In this document: in pieces, positions 1-10,735 of the stretch
Position numbering within the stretch: position 1 is the stretch's first letter
How the letters are laid out: the number at the start of each line of letters is the position of its first letter
Source of the DNA: Prorocentrum cordatum
Lineage: Eukaryota > Sar > Dinophyceae > Prorocentrales > Prorocentraceae
DNA: 64,000 nt
Assembly: GCA_963575745.1 (NCBI GenBank)
Contig: CAUYUJ010004747.1
Location: 411,510 to 475,509, forward strand
Direction of reading: 5' to 3'
The notes under the pieces: model-generated
Databases searched by the model: none
What the model was told of the DNA's origin: nothing
Seen by the model: only the letters and a program-made list of their open reading frames with translations
Made by a program: the position numbers and the translations under genes

Positions 1-83
1 GGATTTCACCGCGAATCAACCCAACTGCTGCACCCTCATAATCCTGAACCTTTTCCAAAATTGGTGCGCAGACCATGTGACTC

Positions 84-345
84 CGTGAAACTGTTGCAAA
101 TGTTTAGAAGAAATGCTCGCGGCGCTAAGGCGCGAACAACATTTTGAAAACCACCCGCCCTCAACCCGTGAAAATCCTTGATCTGTTATAGAAAGTGTGC
201 GCGGCGCTAAGGCGATTGCCACAGTTTGAAAACCACCCACCCACTATCCTTGAAACTCTTGTAAATGTTTAAAACGAATGTGCTCGGCGCTAAAGCGATT
301 GAAAACGACCCACCCTCCATCTGTGAAGTTAATATCAATGTTTTA
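84..345. repeat. Tandem repeat, about 80-bp unit, roughly three copies
   Basis: A unit of about 80 bp recurs, marked by the core GCGGCGCTAAGGCG near 120 and 201 and the variant CGGCGCTAAAGCG near 282. Each core is preceded by an A-rich stretch (CTTGTAAATGTTTAAAA in the third unit) and followed by TTTGAAAACCACCC or a variant. The copies differ by small indels, and the array may extend left of the window. Confidence 0.75.
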
Positions 346-838
346 AAGCTTAATTGCCAAAATGGTGAGGACATCTGAGGCGAAACGCCCGGCCCGCCCT
401 TTCGACCAGCCTCGGGGTGCGACGGGGAGAAGTAATGTGTAGGGAGAAGGAATGGAGGAGGAGGAGGAAAAGGAGGATGCGGAGGGAGGAAGAGGAAGAG
501 GGACATGGGAAGAGGAAGTGAAGGAAGGAAGAGGGAGCGTTCCAACCTCCGCCCTCCTCTCAGTCCTCCCGGAGCCTTTCTCCCTGGGGCCCGTTCTAGG
601 GATCTCTCGCACCCCAATGGGACTCTGGTGGGCCGTCTTGGGCGGCCAGAATCCGGAAAGGCCGTGAAAGCGAAAGTCATACGCAGTAGAAAGCGAGGAA
701 CCATCAATGGTTTATTTGTTTTTCGGGGCCCTCCTGGGGGTCATTTTGCAGGTCTGCCGCGACCCTCTCGGGCCATCATTGTTTGAGGCCCAGAGGGCTG
801 GTGGGATTTGAGTGTGACACCTACTGTACCTCGCTCTT
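346..838. other. Spacer without recognisable gene
   Basis: There is a purine-rich plus-strand run of GGA/GAA type at about 433-545. The open frames crossing it are low-complexity. No domain or RNA gene is visible. Confidence 0.6.
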
Positions 839-839
839 G

Positions 840-1560
840 GGTCGCTCCAGCGGCCTCGAGAGCCCTCTTGGGGCCGTCCTGCGAAGTCTTGGGGCCCGCC
901 AGGGTGAGACGCCCACAACCAGCAACCAGCAACACACACACACACACAGTGATAGCACGTGCTTGTTCGAAGACACGGGCCTTCCTGTGGGTATCCGGGG
1001 GGGGCATATTCGGCAATACTGAGGTGCGCTTGGACTCCATTGGGCTGTTGTGGGCTCCCTGGGGCCGGCGAGGGGCCACCTTCGCACCATCTTGGGGTGT
1101 TGCGGGGTCCTCTCTGGACATGTTTGAGGCTTGGCGTCGATTGGCCCGCGCTCTTGGACCGCTCGCTTCCCTGGGGCTCTCTTGGAGCCCTCTGAAGGCT
1201 TTCATGAGGAGCTCCTGGGGCTCTCGTGGGGCTTTCTTGGAGTCCTCTTGGGGCGCTCTTGGGGTCTTCTCGGGGCCACAGCGGAGCTCGATGAGCCCGT
1301 TGGCGGCCACCGATGCGAGAAGGCCAACCATAGCAGCAACGCCCACATGGCGTTTCGATGACGTCGACCTTCCTGGGAGCCTCCGTGGAGAGGTTCCCCA
1401 GCCGTGTGGGGCACCGTTTAGGGGGGCACGTAGTGGCCATCTTGGGGCCAGCGTGGGGCCCAGCACGGCACGCCTTCATCCGCGCTCTTGGGGTGCTTTC
1501 GCCCGTTCTTCGCCCGCTTTTGTCGCGCTTTGGGGGCCCAGCGAGGCCCGCTGACGACCT
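840..1560 (+). repeat. CTTGGGG-type degenerate minisatellite with an AC microsatellite
   Basis: Short degenerate units built around CTCTTGGGGCC and GGCCCTCTTGGG recur through this stretch, in the same orientation as the blocks near 17.1, 18.4, 32.8 and 51.4 kb. A perfect (AC)n run lies at 932-948. Frames across it encode Leu/Gly/Ser/Trp-rich peptides on one strand and Pro/Arg-rich peptides on the other, which reflects unit composition and not a gene. Confidence 0.65.
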
Positions 1561-1608
1561 TGGGAGGCGCCATCGCGCACAGCCTCACTGCACAACCCAT
1601 AGAAGGTC

Positions 1609-1868
1609 TTCTTCCTCCTCCTCCTCCTCCTCCTCCTCCTCCTCCTCCTCCTCCTCTCCTCCTCCTCCTCCTACCCTCCTCCTCCTCCTCCTCCTCCTCC
1701 TCCTCCTCCTCCTCCTCCTCCTCCTCCTCCTCCTCCTCCTCCCCTCCTCCTTCCTCCTCCTCCTCCTCCTCCTCCTCCTCCTCCTCCTCCTCCTCCTCCT
1801 CCTCCTCCTCCTCCTCCTCCCCCTCCTCCTCCTCCCCCTCCTCCTCCTCCTCCTCCTCCTCCTCCTCT
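1609..1868 (+). repeat. (TCC)n polypyrimidine microsatellite
   Basis: About 260 bp of almost uninterrupted TCC with rare C or T interruptions. All three frames stay open as poly-Ser, poly-Leu or poly-Pro, and the other strand as poly-Glu or poly-Gly. This explains several long spurious frames here. Such mirror-repeat tracts can adopt triplex structures. Confidence 0.97.
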
Positions 1869-2035
1869 ATTTCGCGTTCGGCAAACATTAGCGACGGGGC
1901 TGCCCTCCTCCTCGTTTCCCTCCTCGTCCTCTTCCCCCTCCTCCTCCTGGTCCTCCTCTTCCTCACCCTCCCGAAAAGGGCGGTGCCAGCCTTCCAGAAA
2001 ATTAACAGCCGATTAGCATCAGACCTGTAATGTAG

Positions 2036-3395
2036 AAAGCTTTCTCGTCGGTGCTGTTCGGCAGAACGAAGGGGATTCTGGAGGCAAAGTATTGCCGGAA
2101 GAAGCAGGATTCCGCTCTGGATATAGCTGTTCGGAGGTCGTACACACGTTCCGCGGCATCGTAGAGAAGGCGGAAGAATGGGGGGGAGAAGTGTGGATGG
2201 CTTTTTTAGGTCTGGAAAAGGCGCTTGACAGAGTATTACACCTTGCAGTGTTCCATGCCTTCGAAGAGGCCGGTGTGCATAGTGCAATCACATGTACATT
2301 GCAACGGCTTTATGGTAGTGTGCAAGGCCACGTGCAAGTTGATGCAAGCAGTTCAAGCAAAGTGTTCCAAATCAAGAGATGAGTCTCGCAGGGTGACCCG
2401 ATTTGTTTTTGCTCTTGAACAATGCCACACGTTTGGTATTCTGGGAATTGCGAGAGAATTGGGAGCAGAGATCGCGTGGCACAGTCGTGGGGGCCCGTCA
2501 GGACGGGAGCGACCGCATCATTCATGTGACGTTTGCAGGCGACACGACTCTGACTGCAAATTCTGCCGAGGCATTGCAAGACATGCTCGACGATGCAATC
2601 GCCGCTCTGGGCGCCCGCGGCCTGCGTTTGAACGCAAGCAAATGCGCCATTGAACACAACAGTGGAGACCAGAGACCAAGCCTGGCAGTGCATGGGCAGA
2701 TGTTCTCTATAGTCTCATCTGCAATTGGGTTCAAGATGTTAGGCACTCAGTTCACGTTGTCAGACTGGACGAGCAAGGAGATCTCAGCTCGGATCGAAGA
2801 AGGGTGTGCTAAGTTTCATTCAGTGTGGCCGTTGCTCAACCCCAGAAGGGGGTTGCTGAAGAACCGCCTTCGTCTCGTTGACGCCTGCGTCTCTCGGAGC
2901 GTTCTTTGGTGGTGCGAAAAGGCTCCCCACGCAGACAGAGAGAGAGAGAGAGACGGAAGCTGCAATCTGTGAAGTACGACATGTTGCGGAGAGTCGTTGG
3001 AGTCAGACGACGCACAGAAGAGGAGTGGGTTGCGTGTGTAGTTCGATCCACAGGGGCCGCACGAGTGGAGGCAGCCCGACACAATGTCAAGATGTGGGAA
3101 CACGCGTACTTGCAATCGAAGTGGCAGTGGGCCGGTCGTATTGCGAGAACGGGGAAAGACAGGTTGTGCAAGAAGTCCGTCACGTGGAGAGATGCGGACT
3201 GGTGCGCGCTGCTTGACCTGGGTGGCAAAAGACCCAACAGACCACGTCGCGACCACTGGTTCCGATGGGAAGATGACCTTCGAAAGTTTGATATATTCTG
3301 GAAAGACCGAGCCCAAGACAGGTACAAGTGGAGGGCAGCAGCCGGGCAATGTGTTTTGGAATTCGAGAGCGTACATCATCACCCACAGCATTGAA
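2036..3395 (+). pseudogene. Broken LINE reverse transcriptase
   Basis: This is a non-LTR reverse transcriptase remnant read in three successive frames. From about 2086 the first frame carries the finger motif GFRSGYSCSE and motif A as FLGLEKALDRV. After a TGA at 2380-2382 it continues into motif B, VSQGDPI. The second frame (2403-2972) holds motif C as FAGDTTL near 2532. The third frame (2906-3394) carries the LINE C-terminal tail, with W-GRIARTGKD, RPRRDHWFRWEDDLR and DRYKWRAAAGQ. Both catalytic motifs have Gly where the family has Asp: GGT at 2209-2211 and GGC at 2538-2540. The last frameshift coincides with a (GA)n run at 2934-2956. No endonuclease is seen upstream, where the TCC tract lies, so the copy is probably 5'-truncated. 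It is dead as it stands. Confidence 0.88.
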
Positions 3396-4138
3396 TTTGA
3401 TAGGCAAGTGCAAGGACTGGGCGGCGCTGGGGAGGCGTAGTTTTGTGAGGATACGAGAAGTTTTATAATATCGGATACATGATGATTTGTAAGAATGTGA
3501 GAAGTGGGTGCGGTGGCTGGGTGCGCGCCAAAGACGCGCTACGGCGCGAACTCCCCATCTCTTCGGAGCGTCCGCGCAAGGGGAGCAGTAGCAGTAGCAG
3601 TAGCAGCCCTCCTCCTCCTCCACCTCCTCCTTCGCACCACGCCGTTTGCCGATGGGCCTTCGAATGTATATGTACATCCTGGCAAGTCCGCAGTCCTCGA
3701 TGCAGAGAGCTCGAAGGAACTGGCGGATCTGCTCTCGGGCCTCGTCCCCGCCGATCCCCGTCTTGGCAGGCGGCCGACGGCGTCGGCGACCGACGGCGAC
3801 AGCCAGCGACTCCAGCGGCGACCGACCGATCGACCTCGGGGGCTCAGAGATGGGGTCCAGAGCGATACGACCCCAAGGATCGGTCGCTAGAAGTGCCTCT
3901 GGCCTAAGGTGCCCGCCAGGATTTCCAAGGAGGCACCCCCTACCTCCAGAGCGCCCTCGCAAAGCCCTAATGGCCACAGAGGCTCCAAAATGAAGCGAAA
4001 CGCTGGTGGCACCTTAGGCGCAGGGCACCTGTAGCAGCCCCCGAGAGGACAGGAGAGGGCCTCCAGCTTCCATCTGCGCTGTCCCACCGCCTCCTCGCCC
4101 GGGGCTCGAGTGCCTCAAAGAGGTGGGGGAGGACTAGG
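3396..4138. other. Spacer with short AGC/TCC microsatellite
   Basis: It holds (AGC)n then TCC repeats at about 3580-3632 and a CGGCGACC-rich patch at about 3770-3840. No conserved coding motif is visible on either strand. Confidence 0.6.
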
Positions 4139-4148
4139 TGGAGGGCAG

Positions 4149-4260
4149 GGCTCGACCGAAACGGTGTTTGGGCAATTTCGTTGACCGTTTCCGTTTTGTT
4201 TTCGTTTCGCAGCGAAGGCAAAACGAAAACGAAAACGAAGCATACCGTTTTGGTCGAGCC
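4149..4260. mobile_element. MITE-like inverted-repeat element with possible 7-bp target duplication
   Basis: The ends are inverted repeats: GGCTCGACCGAAACGGT at 4149-4165 and the complement of ACCGTTTTGGTCGAGCC at 4244-4260, with one mismatch in 17. The interior is also palindromic, with CGTTTTGTTTTCGTTTCGC facing GCGAAGGCAAAACGAAAACG around 4190-4232. GGAGGGC occurs just outside both ends (4140-4146 and 4263-4269), as expected of a target-site duplication. There is no coding capacity. The size of about 112 bp fits a non-autonomous foldback element or MITE. Confidence 0.7.
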
Positions 4261-4269
4261 CCGGAGGGC

Positions 4270-5875
4270 GGGGGGGGATGTCTTGGTCGGGGCCCTGAAG
4301 CCCCCCCGATGACATGGCCCACTCCTCTGCCTTGCAGTGCGCGCCCTGACCCCGCGCGCCCCCCTCCTCCGCGCACGTCTACCTCGGGCCACGGTGCGCC
4401 GGCTCCCCGCCTCCTGGCCCCCCTCGTCGGAGTGGGACCCGGCTAGCAGCAGGGCCCTGGAGCCCCCAAATTGGCCAGAATCACTAAACCGGGTCTGCCG
4501 TAGCTGGTGTTTTCTGGGCGACGGCAGTTCCGGTTAGTGGAACGGGGCGGGGGGGCGTCCCCCAGTACACATCACCAAACCAGGTCCCACTAAACCCAGT
4601 TCTGCCAACGCCCGACTCTGTTGCGGGCCCATTTGGGCCCCCCCGATCGCCGAACGCGACGCGGCGATGCGATAGTAGCGCCTTGCGCGCTTGGGTTTGG
4701 TCCCCCCGCGGCCCCCCAAAAAAGCCGCGCACCTTGCGTGTAGCCGACCCCCTCCTTTTCCGCTCCGCGGCCCCGGGGGTCCCGACCGCGTCTCCGGGGG
4801 GAGTTTGCCCGGACCCCTTTTCCTTTCCCGCTCCGCGGCCCTCGGGGTCCCGACCGCGTCCTTAGGGGGAGTTTGCCCGCCGCACCCCTTCTTGAGGGCC
4901 CCCGGGCTTGGGCCGAGGAAGCGCGAGCATGGACTCACAGTCAAGGCGCTGACATAATTCGGGACCACTTCGAGCTCGGGAGGTGCTCGGCTTTCTGTTG
5001 GGCCGCTCCTTCGATGTATGCAGGTCGGGAAGCCTCTCCGTGGACGAGGCCCGCCGTGGCCGGGAAAGCCTTGATGTTCCTTACTTGGCGTTCCTGCTGG
5101 CGGTGCCCTGACCGCAAGGCTCGTGGATGAGCGGCGGGTCCCGCGCTCGTGCAGAATCGACGCGGTCCGTCGCCAAATCAGGCGGCACTGCCCCCGCTTG
5201 CGGGGGCACCTTCCCCGAGTCATGGACCAGGCGGCCACGCTCGAGAGCCACGGGTCCCTCATCCATGCCAGCGTGTGGCGGATGGGGGGCCGGCCCCAGA
5301 GGCCGTGCTCAGAGGACAACGCCAGGACCGAACAAGATCAGACCGTCGGAGATTTCCAGCCCGACCGGGGAGCGGGCCCAGCGCCGCGGACGCCGCCGCC
5401 GCCGCGCGCGGCGCGCGGGCGCCAGCGCAGCACCAGGGGCCGCGCGCGCCCGCGCGCCCGAGGCCGAAACCGAGGGGAACCCCACGATTTGCACAAACAG
5501 CGACAACGAGAACGGTGATAACGACGGTAACGATCACGACGACCACAACGATCACAACGGCCACGATCGCAACGATCGCTCTCAGCGCTCCGCTGCTGCT
5601 CTTCTCGATCGGCGGCGAGCTGGGTCCTGCAGGCGGTCGGCGGACGGCGGGGCCCGTCGGCAGCGAATCGGGCCCCAGGGCAGGGGGAGGCGGGAGCGCA
5701 CATTGGGGGGGCGGGGGCCGCGCGGGGCGCACAGGGTCCGCCCTCGGATCGTGGAGCCCTGGGCTCTGCGGCGCGCCCGACGGGCCCCCCGGCGTCCGGC
5801 GGCCCCCGGGGTGCTCTCGGGCGGAGCAGCTGCCGGAGTGGGCGGTCTCGGGCTCTCCGTCCCCCCCCCCCACTG
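4270..5875. other. GC-rich spacer with a 65-bp tandem duplication
   Basis: A unit containing GCTCCGCGGCCC, GGGGTCCCGACCGCGTC and GGGAGTTTGCCCG is present twice in tandem, at about 4750-4812 and 4813-4880. A degenerate AACGAT/CACGAC repeat lies at about 5510-5580. The rest is GC-rich without recognisable coding motifs. Confidence 0.6.
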
Positions 5876-6108
5876 TTCTTCTTCCTCCTCCTCCTCCTCC
5901 TCCTCCTCCTCCTCCTCCTCCTCCTCCTCCCCCTCCCCCTCCTCCCTCCCCCTCCTCCTCCTCCTCCTCCCCTCCCCCTCCCCCTCCCCCCTCCTCCTCC
6001 TCCTCCTCCTCCTCCCCTCCTCCTCCTCCTCCTCCTCCTCCTCCTCCTCCTCCTCCTCCTCCTCCTCCTCCTCCCCCTCCTCCTCCTCTCCCCCCCTCCT
6101 CCTCCTAT
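5876..6108 (+). repeat. (TCC)n / (CCT)n polypyrimidine tract
   Basis: About 230 bp of TCC repeats interrupted by CCCCTC. The two long frames crossing it from about 5127 and 5149 are shadows of this tract and are not genes. Confidence 0.95.
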
Positions 6109-6428
6109 CTATCTCCTATCTGGTCCTCGTCTGTCTCCATCGGGGCCCTCGTCCTCTCAGCTTGCAGCCGAGCTCGTGGCATCGCGGTGCGACGTTTTGC
6201 CCCAGCTCGCAGTGCACGTGTTTCGTTGTGCTCGTTTGTCCTTATGTCGCGCGTATGGAGTAGCTCCCCTGAGGGGCAGCGGATTGCTCGATCTGCCACT
6301 CATGGTTGCTTCCATGGCAGAAGATAATCGATCAGGACCCTCACCGTGGGGGAACCAGCACATCGTCGGAGAGCTGGGCTCTAAGGCGCGCCAGACCTGC
6401 CCCTGCAGAGTGTTCGACTCGCCCCGTC

Positions 6429-6552
6429 TGGACTAAGCCTCTCCTGACAGTAGGCTAAGTCCATAGGGAGAAAAAACCATACGCAGTGATGGATCTCTGT
6501 CCAGGGCTGACTCTGTCCGGACCTAGCGCCTCCTGACAGGAGGCTAGGCCCA
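6429..6552. repeat. Pair of related hairpin repeats
   Basis: Two segments of about 33-35 bp share CTCCTGACAG in the centre. Each is flanked by imperfect inverted arms: GGACTAAGCCT against AGGCTAAGTCC at 6429-6461, and GGACCTAGCGCCTCCTG against CAGGAGGCTAGGCC at 6518-6552. CCATA-GGAG follows each copy and occurs once more near 6568. This looks like a tandemly repeated structured element. Confidence 0.6.
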
Positions 6553-6559
6553 TACGGAG

Positions 6560-7540
6560 TAGGTCCATACGGAGTGTCCGGTCTCCGTCTGGGCTTCTTC
6601 CGTTTGGACTTCGCCTCTCCCGACTCGAGGTTCCCGAGGCGCCGTCTGAGCCCGGCGCGGCGCGCGGGTGGCGCGCCAGCGAGAGGCCCCCTCTGGCGCC
6701 CTTCGGGCCCCGCCTGCCAGAGGCCGCCCCCCCTGGCGGCTCCCCTGCGTCGGGATCGACTCCACAGAACTGACGTGCCCCAGACTTGCGTCCCGTTGGA
6801 TCTACGAGAGCACGTAGAGCGCTCCGTGTTTCTACGGAACCTTCGACGTGTCTGATTGTGATTCGACGGAGAAAAAGCCAGCGTGGGGCCAAACAAAAAT
6901 CGTTGAACATATGCCCATCCCTTCCAGGTCATGGTATCCCAGCCCCAATGTCCCTCGATGAAGGAACAACAGCATCAACAAGGTTCCGGATTGTCGACAG
7001 TCGAAAGATGTTGTTTGTGCAGTTCTTTCTTCCTCGAAGCCCAACCCACCTTTCCGCCACCCCAGTTGGGGATGGCTACTCGAAATCCGAAGGGCATAGC
7101 CTGCATCACCATCTGGGGGGGCCCAGGCCACGCCAGTGGAGATAGGGTTCGGTCAAACGGTGCTCCCCTCCGAGCCCTCGAGGCCTGCAGCTGGTCGGGT
7201 CGCTCGCCTGTCCTCGGCGAGCCGCTCGTTCGGTCCTCGTCACGGTCGTCCGGTCTGCAGGCTTGGGCGCTGCAATTGATTCACACCGGGCGCTTTTCGC
7301 CCGTTTTCGGGCCCCGTGGCCATCACAGGCCGATCTGGCCCGAAAAGGGTTTCAGAGAGATGGGGTCCAGGGCTTTGGTGGTGATTTTTGTTTGCGATGG
7401 TCAGGTTCGCATCGTCGGGTCTCAGGGCTCGTTCTGTTCGCTCGCGCGATCGTCGAGGGCATCGCCGATCTTTCGATCCTCGCTGAGCCTGTCGGCGTTC
7501 TGCGCTCGCTCGCTCGCGGGTGCTCGTCCTTAAAAAGGGT
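6560..7540. other. Spacer without recognisable gene
   Basis: Balanced composition compared with the neighbouring microsatellites, and open frames of 100-200 codons exist, but none shows a conserved motif. No RNA gene is seen. Confidence 0.5.
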
Positions 7541-7542
7541 AG

Positions 7543-7688
7543 GGGATAGGGAGAGGGGGGAGGGGGAAGGCTTCTTAGATGCACCCCAGCTCTTTTGAAG
7601 GCGCGGGCCTTCACTGCAGATGTAAGGCCAGCGCCTTCTAAGAAGCAGCCTCCTCCTGGGACGCTTTCCCCCCTCCCCCTTCTATCCT
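7543..7688. mobile_element. Hairpin element, family copy A
   Basis: The right arm GCGCCTTCTAAGAAGC (7631-7646) pairs with a left arm split into GGCTTCTTAGA (7569-7579) and GAAGGCGC by about 20 inserted bases. Inside, GGCCTT faces AAGGCC. Outside, a purine run (GATAGGGAGAGGGGGG, from about 7545) faces the complementary CCCCCTCCCCCTTCTATC. The whole unit could fold into one long stem. Related copies lie near 35.0, 36.8, 56.0 and 58.1 kb. Confidence 0.7.
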
Positions 7689-7817
7689 ATGCGCGCCGCC
7701 AAATTTCCAGCAGCACCCGGCCAGACGAGTTCCTGCTGTGGATCCAGAAGAACGTGGACCTCAGCAGGGGCGCGGCGGGCTTCGTGAGCTCCCGCTTCGG
7801 AGGCGCGGCGTGTCGTC

Positions 7818-7963
7818 GTCGGAGTCGTGGGAGTCGTCGTCGTCGTCGTCGTCGTCGTCGGAGGAGGAGGAGGAGGAGGAGGAGGAGGAGGAGGAGGAGG
7901 AGGAGGAGAGGAAGTTCGAGGCGGAGGAAAAAGGAGGAGGAGGAGAAGGAAGAGGAGGAAGAA

Positions 7964-7996
<33 letters not shown>

Positions 7997-8080
7997 TACG
8001 AGGATCAGGACGAGAACGGAGGACGAGGACGAGGACGAGGGTACGAGGAGAGCGGAGGAGGGGGAGGAGAGCGGGTGAAT
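7818..8080 (+). repeat. GTC then GAG/GGA purine-rich triplet tract
   Basis: (GTC)n at about 7838-7860 passes into GAG repeats to about 7910, then interrupted GAGGAC and GGA motifs. The frames are poly-Glu, poly-Arg or poly-Gly and are not genes. Confidence 0.9.
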
Positions 8081-8735
8081 GTCTGAGGACGGATCGGGGG
8101 GGTGGGAGTTTGGAGGCAGAATGTGGAGGGCGAGGAGGAGGGAGGGAAGAGGGGGAGGGAGCAGGGGGTTGCAGAGGAGGACGAGGATATCCCGACTCGA
8201 GATTATGGTTTCGAGTTCGCTGGATCCGATTCTTCCCGAGTCGATGTGCCAGCCGAGTTCTGCCGATTCGTGCTGATCAGGTGCTGATCAGGCTTCGCTC
8301 CAGGGGTATCCTTTATGCCGTACTGTGTTCCACGCGGTTGCTCGGCCAGGTTTCTAATTACGTCCCTGACGGTGCGCCCCTGGAGCGTCCCGACGGCGCG
8401 CCGACGTTGCGCCGTCGCCGCCCTCGCCGTGACCTGCGGGTGCCTCGCCGTCGCCGTCCTCGCCGTCGGTGCCGCGGACGTCGCCGCCGCCGCCGCCGCG
8501 GCGACCGCCATCGCCGTGAAGGGGTCACGGCAGGATGGCCCCGGGGGCCGTCTGCGCATGGGCGGCCGCAAGGCTCGGAACGAGCCACAGGAGCTGCGAC
8601 GGCGACCGCTATTCAGGCGCGCTGCCGCGCGGATTCCCGCCCCCGAGGGGCCCGGGAGCGGCCCCCGGGTGGGCCCCAAGGGGCCCCCATGGGGTTTCCA
8701 AGGGGCTTCCAAGGGGCTCCGAAGGGGCCGTCCAT
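8081..8735. other. GC-rich spacer with GCC/GTC triplets
   Basis: There is an irregular GCCGTC/GCCGCC region at about 8400-8520. No conserved coding motif or RNA gene is visible. Confidence 0.6.
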
Positions 8736-8862
8736 CGCCGATGGTGGTGGCGGGGGTGCTGGTGGTGGTGGTGGAGGTTGTGGCGGTGGTGGTGGTCGTG
8801 GCGGTGGCGGTGGCGGTGGCGGTGGCGGTGGCGGTGGCGGTGGCGGTGGCGGTGGCGGTGGC

Positions 8863-8900
<38 letters not shown>

Positions 8901-8990
8901 TGGTGGTGGTGGTGGTGGTGGTGGTGGTGGTGGTATGGAGGAGGGTGAGGAGGAGGAAGAAGAGAAGGCGGAGGAGGAAGCAGCGGGGGG
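8736..8990 (+). repeat. (GGT)n and (GGCGGT)n array
   Basis: GGT triplets flank a long perfect run of the hexamer GGCGGT at about 8805-8888, followed by more GGT and then GAG triplets. Frames across it give poly-Gly, poly-Val-Ala, Trp-Arg and, on the other strand, His/Pro/Thr-Ala runs. Confidence 0.95.
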
Positions 8991-9084
8991 CCCGAATCTT
9001 TCGGCTGCGGGTAGTTTGGCAGCCGCAGCGTCCAGGCGGCCGCCCGCGCCCCGAGAGCGATCTGATCGCACCGATCGAGGTCAT

Positions 9085-9480
9085 CGTTCATAGCTCATGC
9101 TTCTTCTCATGTCTCTCAGCTTGCTTCTCATTCATGTATTGATTCACCTCCCAACGCGTGAGCAACTTCAACAGCGTTTAACAGAGTTGACTACGCGGCG
9201 AGAGCGCGCAGAGCACATCAAAGTCGCAGAATGTGGCGTCGCCAACCATTGTTTGAACCATGGCCATTCAGTCACGTCGGCGGTAAACAGGTTGGCAAGA
9301 CATGTTCGCATGTTTTATTGGGCACCGATGTTCATAAACATGTTTGAAATAATCATGGGATTATTACTTGCGCCGAATGCCAACGTAATTATTGGTTTCA
9401 CCGCCATACCATTCGAGCTTACCCCAGCAACGTTCGGCGCCGCCACCCCCTGCCGAGGATCCGCCAGTGCTTGATTCACC
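9085..9480 (+). pseudogene. Possible GIY-YIG nuclease tail, highly uncertain
   Basis: The plus-strand frame starting at 9097 reads RERAEHIKVAECGVANHCLNHGHSV at about 9199-9273. The order of R, EH, a short spacer, VANH and GHS resembles the C-terminal half of GIY-YIG nuclease domains carried by Penelope-like retroelements. The upstream GIY and YIG motifs are absent, the following residues are hydrophobic without a known domain, and the match is short. It may be a remnant or coincidence. Confidence 0.25.
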
Positions 9481-10410
9481 TTCGACACCGTTATTGCCGA
9501 CAGAACCCGTGGCCCGTGGACAGTTCTGACATGTTTGGGAGCGCTGTTGGCCAAATTGGCACAGCCGATAGTTCTGATAATATAGTTGACACTGTTCGCC
9601 ACATTGACGGGTATGACCGGGAAGGCGGAGCCCCCGGGACTGTCCCAGACAGTTTCGGATTCCCAAAACACAAGCATACAGTTGCAAGTGCCCCGTTGGC
9701 CCACGCTGCGTCCGAAGCAGACTCATGCTCGAGCCAGCCAAGCGGCCGCACAGCAGGCCGGGGTGGGGTTGCCGCCTTCCCGCCCGACCGATAGTTCTCC
9801 GAATCGCCCCCTTACCACGACGAACCAAACAAACAAAATCTTTCGACAGATTTCGCGGGTCAAACATATCATGTCCATTCACGGATCGGTTGGTTGCGGA
9901 TGGACGCATATGGCCACGCAACATTTATTTGTACATGATTTCGTTTGCATGGGTAAACGGATACCGCGCAAATGAGGACCTTGTCCTACCCCGCGTGGCA
10001 ATGTACCAGCCAACCAGTTTGGTTGCGGACAATTCAGCAGATCAGGGGGAAACGTGGATTTGTCTAGTTCGCATTTCTGTTCAAGCTGGTATTGGGCCCA
10101 GAGCTAGACTCTACGCGTCCACACCCTGCCCAGTATTTTCTTCGCCTGGTTTCTGCCCAGTCTCACCGCCGGCTTCCAAGGCAGCTATACCAAGGATCAG
10201 AGAATTGGCATGTTATTTCGGTTGTTGAGTGGCAAAGGGGAACTTATTGGTCGAGCACTTCGCAACCACCTATCACAAGGCAAGCAGGATGTCGCGCGCG
10301 ATGTCAGCTATGCGGCCACCGGTATACACGAGGTTTCCCCTGTAGCTGGACTTCAGCCATCGTCCCCATAAGGTTGAGCGATTTCAAGAGTGATGGTGTC
10401 ACAGCACATT
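9481..10410. other. Spacer of balanced composition, no recognised gene
   Basis: Open frames on both strands overlap here. The minus-strand frame is Cys- and Gly-rich around 9400-9560, but no domain is recognised. No RNA gene is seen. Confidence 0.5.
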
Positions 10411-10413
10411 ATT

Positions 10414-10589
10414 CGATGCCGACGCCGATGCCGTCGCCGACGCCGACGCCGACGCCGATTCCGATGCCGATGCCGATGCCGCCGACGCCGGCAACGACGC
10501 CGTCGCTGTCGCCGACGCCGCCGACGACGACGACGACGATGACGACGGCGCCAGAGCCGACGCCGACAACGACGCCGACGCCGACGCCA

Positions 10590-10620
<31 letters not shown>

Positions 10621-10735
10621 CGACGCCGCCGACGACGACGCCTACGCCTACGCCGACAACGACGCCGACGCCCACGCCGACGCCGACGACAACGACGACG
10701 ACGATGACGACGACGATGGCGAGCGGTGCCACGAC
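10414..10735 (+). repeat. (GACGCC)n / (GACGAC)n array
   Basis: About 320 bp of interrupted GACGCC, GATGCC and GACGAC hexamers. The frames encode Pro-Thr, Asp-Ala or Arg-Arg runs, and Gly-Val or Ser-Ala runs on the other strand. Confidence 0.93.

Noticed and set aside
1358-2287. Long overlapping frames with poly-Ser, poly-Leu or poly-Glu
   Set aside because: They are produced by the TCC tract on both strands and have no domain outside it.
5127-6327. Two plus-strand frames of 378 and 392 codons
   Set aside because: Half of each is TCC-repeat translation; the remainder has no conserved motif and the two overlap in different frames.
7738-9093. 451-codon plus-strand frame rich in Glu and Gly
   Set aside because: It links two unrelated simple repeats (GAG and GGCGGT) through stop-poor GC-rich sequence.
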